From Cryptomeria japonica (Eukaryota > Streptophyta > Pinopsida > Cupressales > Cupressaceae), in NCBI RefSeq assembly GCF_030272615.1, contig NC_081415.1, positions 370,077,667-370,141,666 on the forward strand: a stretch of 64,000 bases of DNA. The letters run 5' to 3'. The translations under genes and the position numbers were made by a program. Shown here one piece after another: positions 46,835 to 57,338 of the stretch. Under the pieces are notes generated by a model. The model was not told the DNA's origin. It did not search any database and saw only the letters and a program-made list of their open reading frames with translations. Position 1 is the first letter of the stretch; the number at the start of each line of letters is the position of its first letter.

Positions 46835-47779
46835 TCAGAGAAGATAATTGTCTCTTGATTCCATGCTCTTCACAAAAGGAATTAAACTCACCGGAGGTGA
46901 ATTCTCCTCCTTATCAGACCTTAGACACTTCAGCTTCAATCCTGTCTCTATCTCCACTCTAGCTTTGAATGTTTTGAATTTCTCCAGTGCTTCAGATTTC
47001 TTCCTTAGGAAAGTGACCCACATCATTATAGCATAGTCATCAATTAGCAACATAAAGTATGTCTCTCCCTGCAAGCTTCTCACCCTAAATGGTCCACATA
47101 ATTCAATATGCACAAGATCTAATAATCCATTAGATGAATACAATTTGCTCTTGAATGAAATTATTGTTTGCTTTCCCAATTGACATTCTTTACACACCAG
47201 ATTAGTAGGCTTAACTATCTTAGGTAGATCTCTAACAAAATGAGTAAAACTAATCTTAATCATGCAATCAAATTTAACATGACACATTATCCTATGCCAC
47301 AACCAACTCTCATCAATCTGAGAAAACAAACAACTTTTCTCACTAGGATTTAGATGAAAGATATTACCTTTAGTTTTAGTTCCTAATGAAATTTCTATAC
47401 CAAATTTATTCAAGATTTTACACTTCCCATTCTTGAATTGTAAATCATATCCCTTATCAACCATCTTTCCAACACTCAAAATATCATGCTTCAAATGTTG
47501 AACATATAAAAAATTATCAATATTATTCTTAGCATCAAGAGAAATAGAACCTCTACCATAGATTACACAAGCTTTGTTGTCTCCAAATATTACTACACTA
47601 CCATCATACTTCTCCATATTCACAAATTTACGTTTATCACCTGTCATGTGATGTGAACAACCACTGTCAATCACCCATTCATATTTTCCATTAATCTTAA
47701 CAACCAAAGCTTTTTCTTCAACAATACAACTTGTAGAATTAACAGATATCAAATCATCTTCTTTGATAGCAATGAACAC
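46835..47779 (-). pseudogene. int: copia protease and integrase N-terminal part
   Basis: 314 codons. Protease: WVIDSGCSHHMTGDKRKF (catalytic Asp). GAG-pre-integrase: LWHRIMCHVKFDCMIK and VCKECQLGKQ (HHCC zinc site). Integrase core: DLVHIELCGPFRVRSLQGET (Glu where relatives have Asp) and FMLLIDDYAIMMWVTFLRKK. The block runs out of frame at KCLRSDK, just at the second core Asp. The replaced catalytic residue and the frameshift both argue that it is dead. Confidence 0.9.
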
Positions 47780-48782
47780 ACATTCATCTTCTCAATTCCC
47801 TTTCTTAGACTCATCATCTATCACACCTTCATCAACATCATAATAACACTTCTTCTGGTATCTATACTTGCGGTTAGGATTTTAAGGCTTATCATACTTT
47901 GACACTCTTTCTACTCTTTCAGGACACCTAGAAGAAAAATGACCAATCTTATTTCATGAAAAAAATTTCAAAGGTAATTTACCTTCATACTTACTAGCTC
48001 CCTTAGGTAGTATTCTGACAATAAGTGCTTCAAGTTCTTCCAATTATATTTCCTGTTCTTCCATCTCTCTCATTTCCCATTCATATCTAAAAACCCTAGT
48101 TGAACTTTCTCCTAGATCATACTTCTACTTCTCGGATACAATAGCTTTAAATTTAGTCTTAGCTTTTCCATGTTATTCACCAAGTTTGCTCAATTCAAAA
48201 GCAACAAGCTTACTAACCAACATATCTCTTGTCATAGTTGTCACAGTCCGGATCTCATCAATAGCATCAACTTTATGTTTATAAGAAGGAGGCAAAGATA
48301 TCAACACTTTAGCCACAATCTCATCTTCTTCAAGGACTCCACCGACACATCTGATGTTAAACACAAGATCATTCACTTTAGCCACAAATGATGAAATATT
48401 CTCATCTTCTCCCATTTTTCAGTATCTCATACTTTCCTTTCAAGCTCTGCAACTTAGCAACTTTCACATGTTTATCTTTTTCATATAGGGTTTCTAACTT
48501 CTCCCAAATCTCATGTGCACTCTGCAATCCCATCACATTAGTCATCTCAACATTAGTCAGGTCACTCAACAATGCTTCTTTAGCTCTTATGTTATGTTTC
48601 TCAGTTGTTGTAACATGACCATTTGGAGGAACAATGTATGCATTCTCTGTGATCTTCCAATAATCTTCTCCAAAACAATTGAAGTGAACTTCCATCCGAT
48701 TCTTCCATATAGAGTAATTAGTTCCAAAAAATCTTAGACTCTGCTTCTTGAAAACAACAACTATCATCTCGGATCTCCCCAA
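47780..48782 (-). pseudogene. gag: copia gag
   Basis: Block 48402-48782: LRFFGTNYSIWKNRMEVHFN, then ALLSDLTNVEMTNVMGLQSAHEIWEKLETLYE, the UBN2-type copia gag. The frame shifts by one A in a run of five at 48415-48419, and continues at 48415-48173 (MGEDENISSFVAKVNDLVFN, LPPSYKHKVDAIDEI). Downstream the zinc-knuckle region (NKIGHFSSRCPE) is present with its first cysteines lost. The start codon lies 42 bases inside the LTR. Confidence 0.88.
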
Positions 48783-48809
48783 GCGGTCAAGCTCCTTCCA
48801 GAGGATATA

Positions 48810-48821
48810 GCTCTAATACCA
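48810..48821 (-). promoter_or_regulatory. primer binding site of the copia element
   Basis: On the minus strand TGGTATTAGAGC, a one-base variant of the initiator tRNA-Met site, two bases inside the LTR. Confidence 0.85.
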
Positions 48822-48823
48822 AT

Positions 48824-50164
48824 TGTTGGCAGCAACAATGTAGGAAAACTAAGAGGGGGGGGGGGGGGTAAATCAGTTTGCACCAAAGTTAGACAAATTA
48901 ATCTCAACTTTAGATCTGATCAAGAATAGCAAAAGAAAAGATAAACACCACATCATCAACAGACATAACACATGGATTTTTGATGTGGAAAACCCGATCA
49001 AGGGAAAAACCACGGTGGGAACCTACCCACAATATGATGATACTCTGCAGTAGTATGTGTAAATATTACAATGGGGAATGCACATGCATTCAGGAACACT
49101 CCCTAGAGGTCATTGCTCAAAATAATAAAAAAGGGCTACAAACCTGGGAAGACTCACTTCCTTACCAAGATTGGACAACAATCTAGTTTACATGGATTGA
49201 AAGAATAGCATCTCCAAATACCTGATCACAGTTCCGGTTAAGAACACTAACTGCACAACAACACTTCTCTACTCTTCTCCACTACCAAAGGATAAATTTT
49301 TTTGTTCGCTCATACAATACTCCCATAGATCATAGATACAACCGTAGACACACATCTTACATGATTACACCACATTTATACAAATCATCAACCTCAACCT
49401 TAAGGTCATCTCAACACATAAGACCTAATTACAAAATTACATCACACGAAACATAAATCCATAACTGGACCAATACAATGTCAACAAGGACATAGCATGG
49501 ATCCAAATCAAATCCTTGAACACACAACACCATCTAATAATTTGCCAAGATCATCCACAACACATTAAACCATCAAATATGTTGCATAGCATGAAGAATA
49601 TCATCAGACCAAAAAAATCTTCAATAACGTGCACCACAATCAACACGGACCACCAAAATGCATAGAACATGATTAGAGAACATCAATAAGCAATATGAAT
49701 TCCAACGCAATAACCACAACAACTTGAATAACAAGAATAATCATTATTTCATCGTCACAACTCAAGAAAACCAATTGACAAACTGAAAGATACGCTTGTG
49801 AAGTTCCAAATCATGAACCATCCAAATTGAAGACACACATGAACGTCCCAAACACTCCAAAATATGCACGACATAAGGAATCAAATCCAAAGCAATACCA
49901 TCTAGAAATCACAACTCTGCAATATGGAACCAACAAAAAAACCAACCATCACACCAGATCACATAACTCAATCAAATCATCTTTTGAAACACCGAAACTT
50001 ATATTTAATCAACCAGAGATAAGTATCTCAAAACCCATTAATCCACATCAATACATCTACAACAAATCACCCAAACCAACTCTTCAGCAACAAACTAATT
50101 CTCTGCAATACATGAATATGTTGACATCAATGACAACACATTCCAACAACTCTAATATCCAACA
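48824..50164 (-). repeat. 5' LTR of the copia element
   Basis: 1,341 bp, TGTTGGCAGC to ATATCCAACA on the plus strand; collinear with 29235-30549. Contains a run of 14 G at 48855-48868 where the other LTR has GGGAGGG. An ORF on the plus strand (49827-50240) overlaps LTR and flank and is accidental. Confidence 0.93.
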
Positions 50165-50169
50165 CTCTC

Positions 50170-51720
50170 TTGGTGTCATGAAGATGATTTTTTCAAATTG
50201 GCTTCTAATGTCATCCAATCTAGATAAAATGTGTATTTAATTCTCAGCAAAAACCAACAATTCATTCTTCCAATCATAATCATGCAAGGTAAATGTATTG
50301 CTATTATAATGAATACCAAAATCACAACTATCATACTTGGCATCAAAGTCTTCCAGGCTGTCCCAAATCACCCTTGCCTCTTCTTTATCACCCTCAATAA
50401 TAAACTATGAATATAGATCAATGAGGCCACTATGTCTATGCTCAAGATCATCAACATGCATTGATAAATCATTCATGTCATCAACACCATCAATGCCATC
50501 TTCCGTGTAAACATTGTTCTTTAAAACCAATACATCCAAAGTAGATTCATTCCATATTGGATACACTTCATACTTAGTTTCTATCGCACTTGGATCCTAA
50601 ATGCTAAAAGGCTAATTACTTTGTTCAGTTAAAAAGTGCTCACCATAGCTCCAAGTATCATCCAAACCTGGTGGCATATCATGAGCGTAACCAATTACTT
50701 CATAATGTGAACATAGATCATCAAAAGGATGGAAGTCAAACTCCAACTTAGATCTTGAATCTTCTCTTGGTTTCCACACATTGCTATTCTCACCAAGTGC
50801 AATGCTAGAACCAAGTGATGTTCCATCTTTCCACTCAAAAAGCGGATTTTCATATGTCTTCTCTATACCCATCTCAAACAATGGGTTATCATTGGAAACC
50901 ACAAACTGATTTTCCAAGCTACTATGATGAATATTAAAATTAGAATCTTTGTCATTACTTTCAACAATGACTCCATTGTAGCCCCAAGTCTCATGTACGT
51001 CCTCTTCAAAGCTTGTCTCATCATTACTTTTTAGCTAATTGGTGAACATCATCATACTCAAAAAATCCAAAACTATTATTTGAATCCTTGCCAAGATGAG
51101 GTGAAGGTGATGAAATAATGCTAGACTCAATTAGAGGGGAACCAAAAGAATTCATTCCTCCTTGTGGCTAATCTATCATAGCCGGTTCTATAATATCAAT
51201 GACAGTATCTTCTTCAATCTTCATCTGCTCTTCCTTTGGAAGAATATGAGTGCATTCAACACTATTACTAGCTCCATAAGAAACATTAAGGGGTTCATCA
51301 TGCATAACCTCAAATATTTATTTTTATTCTTCCTGAATGACAACCTCATCTATGGTAGGTGCATACATGACATGGGAATCATCATCAACATTATCAATCT
51401 CCTCACTTGAAGTTTTTCTTTCCTCTTCTTGAGAAAATAAAGTAAGAGCTATCATATGGCATTTTTTCTTTGCAAACTCAGTATTGTAGCATAATTTCGA
51501 ATGGTGGTTCATGAAACAATTGAAAGGTAATTCTTTCTTAATAGGTTGAGGAAGTGTATCATATTCCTAAAAAATGCTAAGAATTTCTTCTCTTATCTTC
51601 TGCTCATATGAACCTATTATTAAATTTTGAACTTTTGTTGAAAGCACAAGATGGCAGGAATATCTGATTTCTCTATCAGTCATGGAGAAATTACCAACAA
51701 AACTCATAGGCTGGCAAGAA
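50170..51720 (-). pseudogene. LARD-like element ORF, upstream part with NPLF-type repeats
   Basis: From the primer site leftward the minus strand reads MTDREIRYSCHLVLSTKVQN and, in a block at 51324-51512, a Glu/Asp-rich segment. Block 50612-50917 has DNPLFEMGIEKTYENPLFEW, two short repeats of NPLFE. The same frame then runs on with only three or four stops to the copia insertion point (KYEVYPIWNESTLDVLVLKN, GDKEEARVIWDSLEDFD, RSQFEKIIFMTPRE). No gag, protease or pol motif is seen. The protein appears acidic and probably continued into the coiled-coil part now at 29229-27096. Function unknown. Confidence 0.45.
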
Positions 51721-51737
51721 AACCAACTCTGATACCA
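51721..51737 (-). promoter_or_regulatory. primer binding site of the LARD-like element
   Basis: On the minus strand TGGTATCAGAGTTGGTT, one base inside the LTR end; initiator tRNA-Met type. Confidence 0.88.
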
Positions 51738-51738
51738 T

Positions 51739-53122
51739 TGAAATGTTCCCCTTAGTTTTTTGAATTTTTCAACACAATAATTTCACCCATTAGTGTTAGT
51801 AAGATAAAATACTAAGAGAAATACATATTGGTGGTTAGAACAGTCACTTCACTTTTCAGTAGGATAAAGAAATGCGGGAAATAAAAAATGCTTGGTGGTA
51901 TAACCAACCAATTACAAATCCAAGAAAATTGAAATTGAATAAAGACAATCACTCAACCACTTATTTAGCAAAAGGACTGAAAATAAAAACTATCACTCAA
52001 CCACTTATTCAGCAGGAGAACAAGAGTACAAAATGAAATAGAGAGGCGACAAAGCCAACCTCTCCCATTTATGCAGTGGGTAGTACAAGGAAGTATAATG
52101 CAGTATGAAAATGGTCTGTTTCAATACCACTAAATATAGTCTTACAATAAGAAAACTTTGCAAGATATTGTCAGTATATTAAAGCTCCAACCTCTAATGG
52201 ATACAAGAAAGTACTCCAAGAAGCCACAAATAATAATATTGGAAAACACAAGCCAAAAATAACACTTTACCAAATCTGATATAGCATATCTGTATTACTA
52301 AAAATCATACTAACAACACTATGAAGCCCATGTCTCCATCAAAACGCCTCTGAGTGAGCTCCAAGGAATTGTAGATGAAGCACAAGAGCTAGGCAGCCAA
52401 GGAGGGATAAAGAAACATGCCATCAAAGGGGTGTCAACAAAAGCACACTCTCCAAAATAGAAAATCAAAGTAGGGAAAATAACAACAAATAACCAAAGAT
52501 ACATAAGTCATACGGCTAGGCCAAGGGGGGCATTAAAAAATATTAAAAATACCTTTTCCATGTGCTGAACAACTGCCAAAGTGAGTTGAAGGCCCAAAAA
52601 TATTAAGAACTGCACTGCCAGAAATAGCCTTTGAACTGGACCACCAAAACGTGTCAAAAATAACACTGCCAAAAATAGTACTTACTAAAATTAGCATTCT
52701 GCTAAAAATATCAAGTGTGTCCAAATGCATTTTAACCATATTTTGAGCATCCATCACAACTTACTAAAAATAGTAAGTTCGGAAAAGTCTTTAAATTTGT
52801 TTGCATGTCACACCATCGTGAGGCTCTCTAATAACCTAGAAAAACCCAGAAAAATAAGTTGTCTTTGCCCCCACTTACTAAAAATAGTAAGTTTAGAAAA
52901 GTCCTGAGATTCAGTTGCATGTCACACCATTGTGAAGCTCTTTGAAAACCTAGAAGGAATCTATAAATAGAAATGTAAAATTCCAACATGCAAGCCACAA
53001 AAACTTCCAAAGCATCCTCCTAGAAAAAAGGAAACCCTAATTTTTGCCTCTAACTGACCAACAGGTCTCAGAATTGGCCAATAGTCCCCAAAACAAACTA
53101 GAGTGGAAAATGAGACATTACA
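51739..53122 (-). repeat. 5' LTR of the LARD-like element, internally deleted
   Basis: 1,384 bp against 3,656 bp in the other copy. Both ends match; about 2.3 kb (corresponding to roughly 24155-26455) is missing at about 52475-52490. Confidence 0.85.
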
Positions 53123-53167
53123 AATTGAGAAGTAAGAAGAGGGGGAGAAAAACATACCTAAACTACT

Positions 53168-54580
53168 GGAGATAAAAGGAAGTTTCTACCTTTGCCAAAA
53201 TTTGATGATGGTCTTGTTAGATTTGGAGATGACAAAGATTGCATGATCAGAGGAAGAGGAACTATATCATTGGATGGTAAGCATAACACTGATAATGTTT
53301 ATTATGCTGAAGATTTAAGGCATAATATTTTGAGTGTAGGTCAGTTGGTGGATAAGGGATTTCAATTATAGTTCAAGGATGGAAAATGCAAAATCATTAA
53401 TATATTTCATTTGGAGATTGCAACTAGTCCTCAGACTAGAGGTAACATATTTCATTTGAACTTTGATGAGAAGACACGTTTGATTGCACATATTGATGAG
53501 AGTTGGCTATGGCATAAGAGGTTGTGTCATGTGAATTTTGATTGCATTGTAAAGATCAGTTCAACTAAGGCCATTAGAGATATACCTAGAATTGTGAAGC
53601 CTCATAATCCGATATGTAAGGAATGCCAAATGGGAAAGCAAGTCAGAACTTATTTTAAGAGTATTCAAGATAAATCTAATGATGTTCTTGATCTTATTCA
53701 TACTGATTTGTGTGGTTTTACTAGAGTAAGAAGTTTTCAGGGCGATAGACATTTCATGCTAATCATTGATGACTATTCTAGAATGATGTGGGTCACTTTT
53801 CTAAGGGAGAAATATGAAGCCTTTGAAAAGTTCAAGATATTTAAAGCTATGGTTGAGACAGAGACATGATTGAAAATCAAATGCTTAAGATTTGATTAGG
53901 GTGGTGAATTCACATCTAGTAAATTTAACATTTATTGTGAGAAACATGGGATAAGGAGACAGTTGCCTGCACCCCAGACACCTTAGCAAAATGGTGTTGT
54001 GGAAATAAATAAGAAAACTATCTTGGATGCAGCTAGATCTATGATGATGTAAGCTAATTTGCCACATATCTATTGGAGAGAAGTTGTGAGCATGACGGTG
54101 TACACATTCAAGATAGTTCATATCAAAGGAGAAACTAGTAAGACACCTTATGAGTTATGATTTGGTCATACACCTACAATTAAGTATTTCAGAATCTTGG
54201 TAGTAAATGCTATATCAAAAGAGATGATTCCATTGGAAAGTTTGATCCTAGATGTGATGAAGGAATATTTATTGGTTATTCTAATCAAAGCAAAGCATAT
54301 AGATGTTTTAACAAGAGATTGCAAAGAATTGTGGAGAGTGCTAATATCAAGGTGGATGACCAAACAAAGGTCAAATCAGAACTTATAAGAGAGAATCAAA
54401 AGTGGAGATGGTTAAACTAAATTAGTAGCACCTACATCGGAACAAAATGTTGAACCAGTTACCCCAGCAGTATCAAAAAATTCAACAGTAACTGAAGATC
54501 AGAGCAGGGAATCAAAAAGTCAGAAGACTCCTCGGTATGTAAGGTTGAATCATTCAGAAGATTAGATCATTGGAGACAAG
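53168..54580 (+). pseudogene. int: copia protease end and integrase
   Basis: Protease end: IRGRGTISLDGKHNTDNVYY. Zinc region: WLWHKRLCHVNFDCIVKISS and ICKECQMGKQ. Core: DLIHTDLCGFTRVRSFQGDR, IIDDYSRMMWVTFLREKYEA, then stops before GGEFTSSKFNIYCEKHGI, and NGVVEINKKTILDAARSMMM. A one-base deletion near 54195 (expected RIFGSKCY) shifts the frame; GIFIGYSNQSKAYRCFNKRL continues in the new frame. The linker end (PRYVRLNHSED) is near 54560. Confidence 0.88.
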
Positions 54581-55614
54581 AAAAAATGAGTAATGACAAG
54601 AAGAAGGTTGGTAGCTAAAGATGTATGTTTAATTTTTCAAATTGAATCGACATTAGTAGATGAAGCATGTAAAGATGAATGTTGGATAAAAGCTATGGAA
54701 GAGGAATTGGATTAGATAGAAAAGAACAACACATGGACTTTAGTTCCCTGACCTAAAAATAAGAATGTTATTGGAACTAAATAGGTTTTTAGGAATAAAT
54801 TGAATGAAGATGGAGAAGTTGTGAGGAACAAGGCTAGATTGGTTTGTAAAGGATATTCCTAGAAGGAAGGAATTGATTATGATGAAACTTTTGCTCCGGT
54901 AGCTAGGATAGAAGCTATGAGATTATTTCTTGCTTATGCTGCACATAAGAGTTACAAGGTTTATCAGATGGATGTTAAGTGTGGATTTTTGAATGGAGAT
55001 CTTGAAGAGGATGTTTATATTGAGCAACTTGATGGTGTTTCACTTTTAGATGACAAAAACATGGTTTGCAGATTAAGGAAAGCTTTATATGGTTTGAAAT
55101 AAGCCCCTAGAGCTTGGTATGCTAGATTGGACAAATATCTTTTGAAGCTTGGTTTCGCTAAAGGTAATGATAACAATAATTTATATTATAAGATCACTGA
55201 TGATGGCATATTGATTGTTGAGGTCTTTGTTGATGATATCATTTTTGGAGGTGAGGATAAGTTATGTATGGAATTCTTTGATAATATGAAGAATGAATTT
55301 GAGATGTCTATGATTGGAGAAATGAGATTTTTCTTAGGTTTGCAGATTACTCACACTAATAAAGGTATTTTCATCTATCAAACTAAGTATGCTAGAGAGT
55401 TGTTGAAGAAATTTGGTATGGAAAATTCGAAATCGGTTCGTACCCCTATGGTTACTAGTGATAAATTGACAAAGAAAGATGAATCAACTCTGGTAAATCC
55501 TATAAGGTATAAATCTATAATTTGAGGTATGCTATATTTGACATAGACTAGACCGGATATTATGAATGTTGTTTGTATTGTATCAAGATATCAGAGTGAT
55601 CCTAGAGAGAATCA
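54581..55614 (+). pseudogene. rt: copia reverse transcriptase
   Basis: Motifs: ECWIKAMEEELD, VIGTK, stop, [46 protein letters not shown], stop, APRAWYARLDKYL, then EVFVDDIIFGGEDKL with catalytic DD at 55232-55237, and FEMSMIGEMRFFLGLQITHT. At least six stops, most at expected Gln, Arg or Trp codons. A frameshift near 55615 precedes RNase H. Confidence 0.9.
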
Positions 55615-56177
55615 TGAGTGCCGTGAAAAGGATTTTTAGATATTTGCAGGGAACAACTGAATATGGTTTATGGTGTCCTAAAAATGATGACTTTACACTA
55701 TGTGCATATACAGATGTAGATTGGTTTGGAGATGTTGATGACCGGAAGAGCACTTCCAGTGGAGCTTTCTTTCTTGTAAAGAAACTTGTTTCATGGATCA
55801 ACAAGAAGCAATCATGTACTTCTTTACCTACTGCTGAAGCCGAGTATGTTGCTGCTACTACTAACTATACACAAGTTTTATGGATGAAGAAAATGTTGAA
55901 GGATATAAGGGTAGATTTCAATGAACTGGTAGTTATTCACTGTGATAACTTTTCTGCTATTGACATATCAAAGAATTTGGTATTTCATTCTAAGACAAAG
56001 CATATATCAATCAAGTATAAATTCTTGAAGGAGAAGGTGGAAGCAAATGAAGTCAGATTGGTTTATGTGAACACTAAAGAGAAGATTGCAGATATCTTCA
56101 CTAAACCTTTTCCTAAGGAATCATTTAAGTATTTTAGAGATAGATTGGGGGTCTCTACCCCTCCCGTAAAGACTTGA
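55615..56177 (+). pseudogene. rnh: copia RNase H
   Basis: Open to its natural end: VKRIFRYLQGTTEYGLWCPK, YTDVDWFGDVDDRKSTSSGA (catalytic Asp), PTAEAEYVAATTNYTQVLWM (Glu), VIHCDNFSAIDISKN (Asp), VRLVYVNTKEKIADIFTKPF and GVSTPPVKT. This is the best preserved domain of this element. Confidence 0.92.
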
Positions 56178-56195
56178 GTGATGAGGATTGGCATC

Positions 56196-56963
56196 TGTAG
56201 ACACCCAAAATTGTCTAGTCTAATTAAATAAATATTTTATTTATTTAATTATCTAAGCCTAATTCTTCTATTAATTAAATAAATCTTTATTTATTTAATT
56301 AATTCATTTATCCTCTTCTAGCCTTATTTCTGATTTAAATAAATATGTTTATTTATTTAAATTATCCTTTTCCTAAATTAAATAAATATCTTATTTATTT
56401 AATTGATCCCAGTTCTTCTATTAATTAAATAAATATTTATTTATTTAATTAATTCATTAGCCTTTTCTACCTATGACACATGTCATTCATCTCTTAATTC
56501 ATACATTACCTACCCCTTTCATTATTTTATTGTTTCTTCTACCTACCCTCTAATCATAGCCGACCTCCTTTTACACCTCTCAATCTTATCCCTCCATTTC
56601 ATATTGTGTCTTCTATTTAAGAAGATGCTTCCTTCATTATCAAACCCTAATGAATCATCTTAAGGACTTGACTACACTACGATCCTACTTGCAACCACAT
56701 TCCGTTCTTTGTTGAGCTCTTGTGCACATAAAATCTGAGAGCAAATATATCAAGCAAGATCAATGGAGATAGGAAGAATGGAGATCAAAACCCTATTGGA
56801 CATGTGATGGTATAATCTTTGTGATTTCATGTGATTTGCATTGTCTTAGGTAATCTTCATATGTTATGGTGGATCTTTGTTGATTGTTAGGCTAGGATTT
56901 TGTGGTTGGATTCATTTAGCCTTTCAATATTGTTATTATTGTTATCCATTTTCACCATATACA
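56196..56963 (+). repeat. 5' LTR of the right-hand Tat element
   Basis: 768 bp, TGTAGACACC to CACCATATACA. U3 carries five AT palindromes (56221-56452). A weak TATA-like CTATTTAAG is near 56611-56620, shortly before CCTTCATTATCAAACCCTA, a typical plant LTR start-site context. Confidence 0.8.
56221..56452. repeat. five tandem AT palindromes
   Basis: Near-perfect inverted repeats with 13-14-bp arms of TTAATTAAATAAAT type and 3-4-base centres are at 56221-56251, 56271-56302, 56333-56362, 56376-56404 and 56421-56452. Spacers of about 13-30 bp are C/T-rich (CTAATTCTTCTA recurs). Confidence 0.92.
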
Positions 56964-56966
56964 TTT

Positions 56967-56984
56967 TGGCACACCCGGTGGGAC
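56967..56984 (+). promoter_or_regulatory. primer binding site of the right-hand Tat element
   Basis: TGGCACACCCGGTGGGAC, three bases after the LTR. Different from the TGGTGAACCCGACG site of the element at 30550. I recognise the type from plant Tat elements but do not assign the tRNA. Confidence 0.75.
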
Positions 56985-57081
56985 TCTTGTCCCTTTGCAT
57001 CTAACCTCCTTGTTGCAGATTTTGCATTTTTTTTGAAGTTGCAGATCGGACATTTTTCGACAGCATTTTAATTTTTTTTCC

Positions 57082-57338
57082 CGCGTCTGTGAACTTTCGG
57101 ATCGCATCTTTGATTTTCTGGCGCGTTTATGGTATCTGGAATCACGTCTGTGTTTTTGACAAATTTTATTTTGCAGGTTTCAGAAAGGGGCGTCTGTGTT
57201 TCAGAAACGCGTCTGTGTTATTTCTACCCGCGTCTGTGTCGTAAAGGAGCGTCTATGATTTTTAGATGCGTCTGTGCATCACAGAACTGTGTCTGTGTTA
57301 TCTAGACGCGTATGTGTTGACGGTAACAACGTCTGTGT
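57082..57338 (+). repeat. interspersed decamer array A (GCGTCTGTGT)
   Basis: About twelve copies or near copies, for example at 57144, 57190, 57209, 57230, 57249, 57268, 57289, 57308 and 57329. Spacing is often 19-21 bases. Spacer sequences are unrelated. Confidence 0.85.

Larger units (their letters stand above)
29235..50164 (-). mobile_element. Ty1/copia retrotransposon, minus strand, with two nested insertions
   Basis: LTRs begin TGTTGG and end CCAACA. Target duplications CTCTC at 29230-29234 and 50165-50169 are perfect. The right LTR (5') is intact; the left LTR (3') is split by the Tat element at 30550-43336. On the minus strand the coding order is gag, protease, integrase, RT, RNase H, the copia order. 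Removing the Tat element and the solo LTR leaves about 7.2 kb. Frameshifts and stops inactivate it. Confidence 0.93.
23414..53122 (-). mobile_element. large non-autonomous LTR retrotransposon (LARD-like), interrupted by nested insertions
   Basis: The LTRs at 23414-27069 and 51739-53122 begin TGAAATGT and end GACATTA(C/T)A. Minus-strand primer site TGGTATCAGAGTTGGTT abuts the right LTR, so transcription ran right to left. The flanks GATTG (23409-23413) and AATTG (53123-53127) are target duplications with one mismatch. Without the nested copia (29235-50164 plus one copy of CTCTC), the interior is about 3.7 kb. I see no gag, protease, RT or integrase motif in it, only unfamiliar ORF remnants. 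It would have been mobilised by another element. Confidence 0.85.
53168..56177 (+). mobile_element. 5'-truncated plus-strand Ty1/copia element
   Basis: Coding sequence begins abruptly inside protease (GDKRKFLPLPKFDDGLVRFG) and continues through integrase, RT and RNase H to a natural stop after LGVSTPPVKT. No LTR, gag or primer site remains on the left. On the right, the LTR of the Tat element begins 18 bases after the stop, so the 3' LTR was lost or displaced. It is a close relative of the minus-strand copia in the window. Confidence 0.9.

Noticed and set aside
53885-54363. Minus-strand ORFs over the copia integrase
   Set aside because: Antisense shadows of a well-supported plus-strand integrase.
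56221-56452. MITE or terminal inverted repeat transposon
   Set aside because: Several palindromes in tandem within one LTR, without target duplications or a shared interior.
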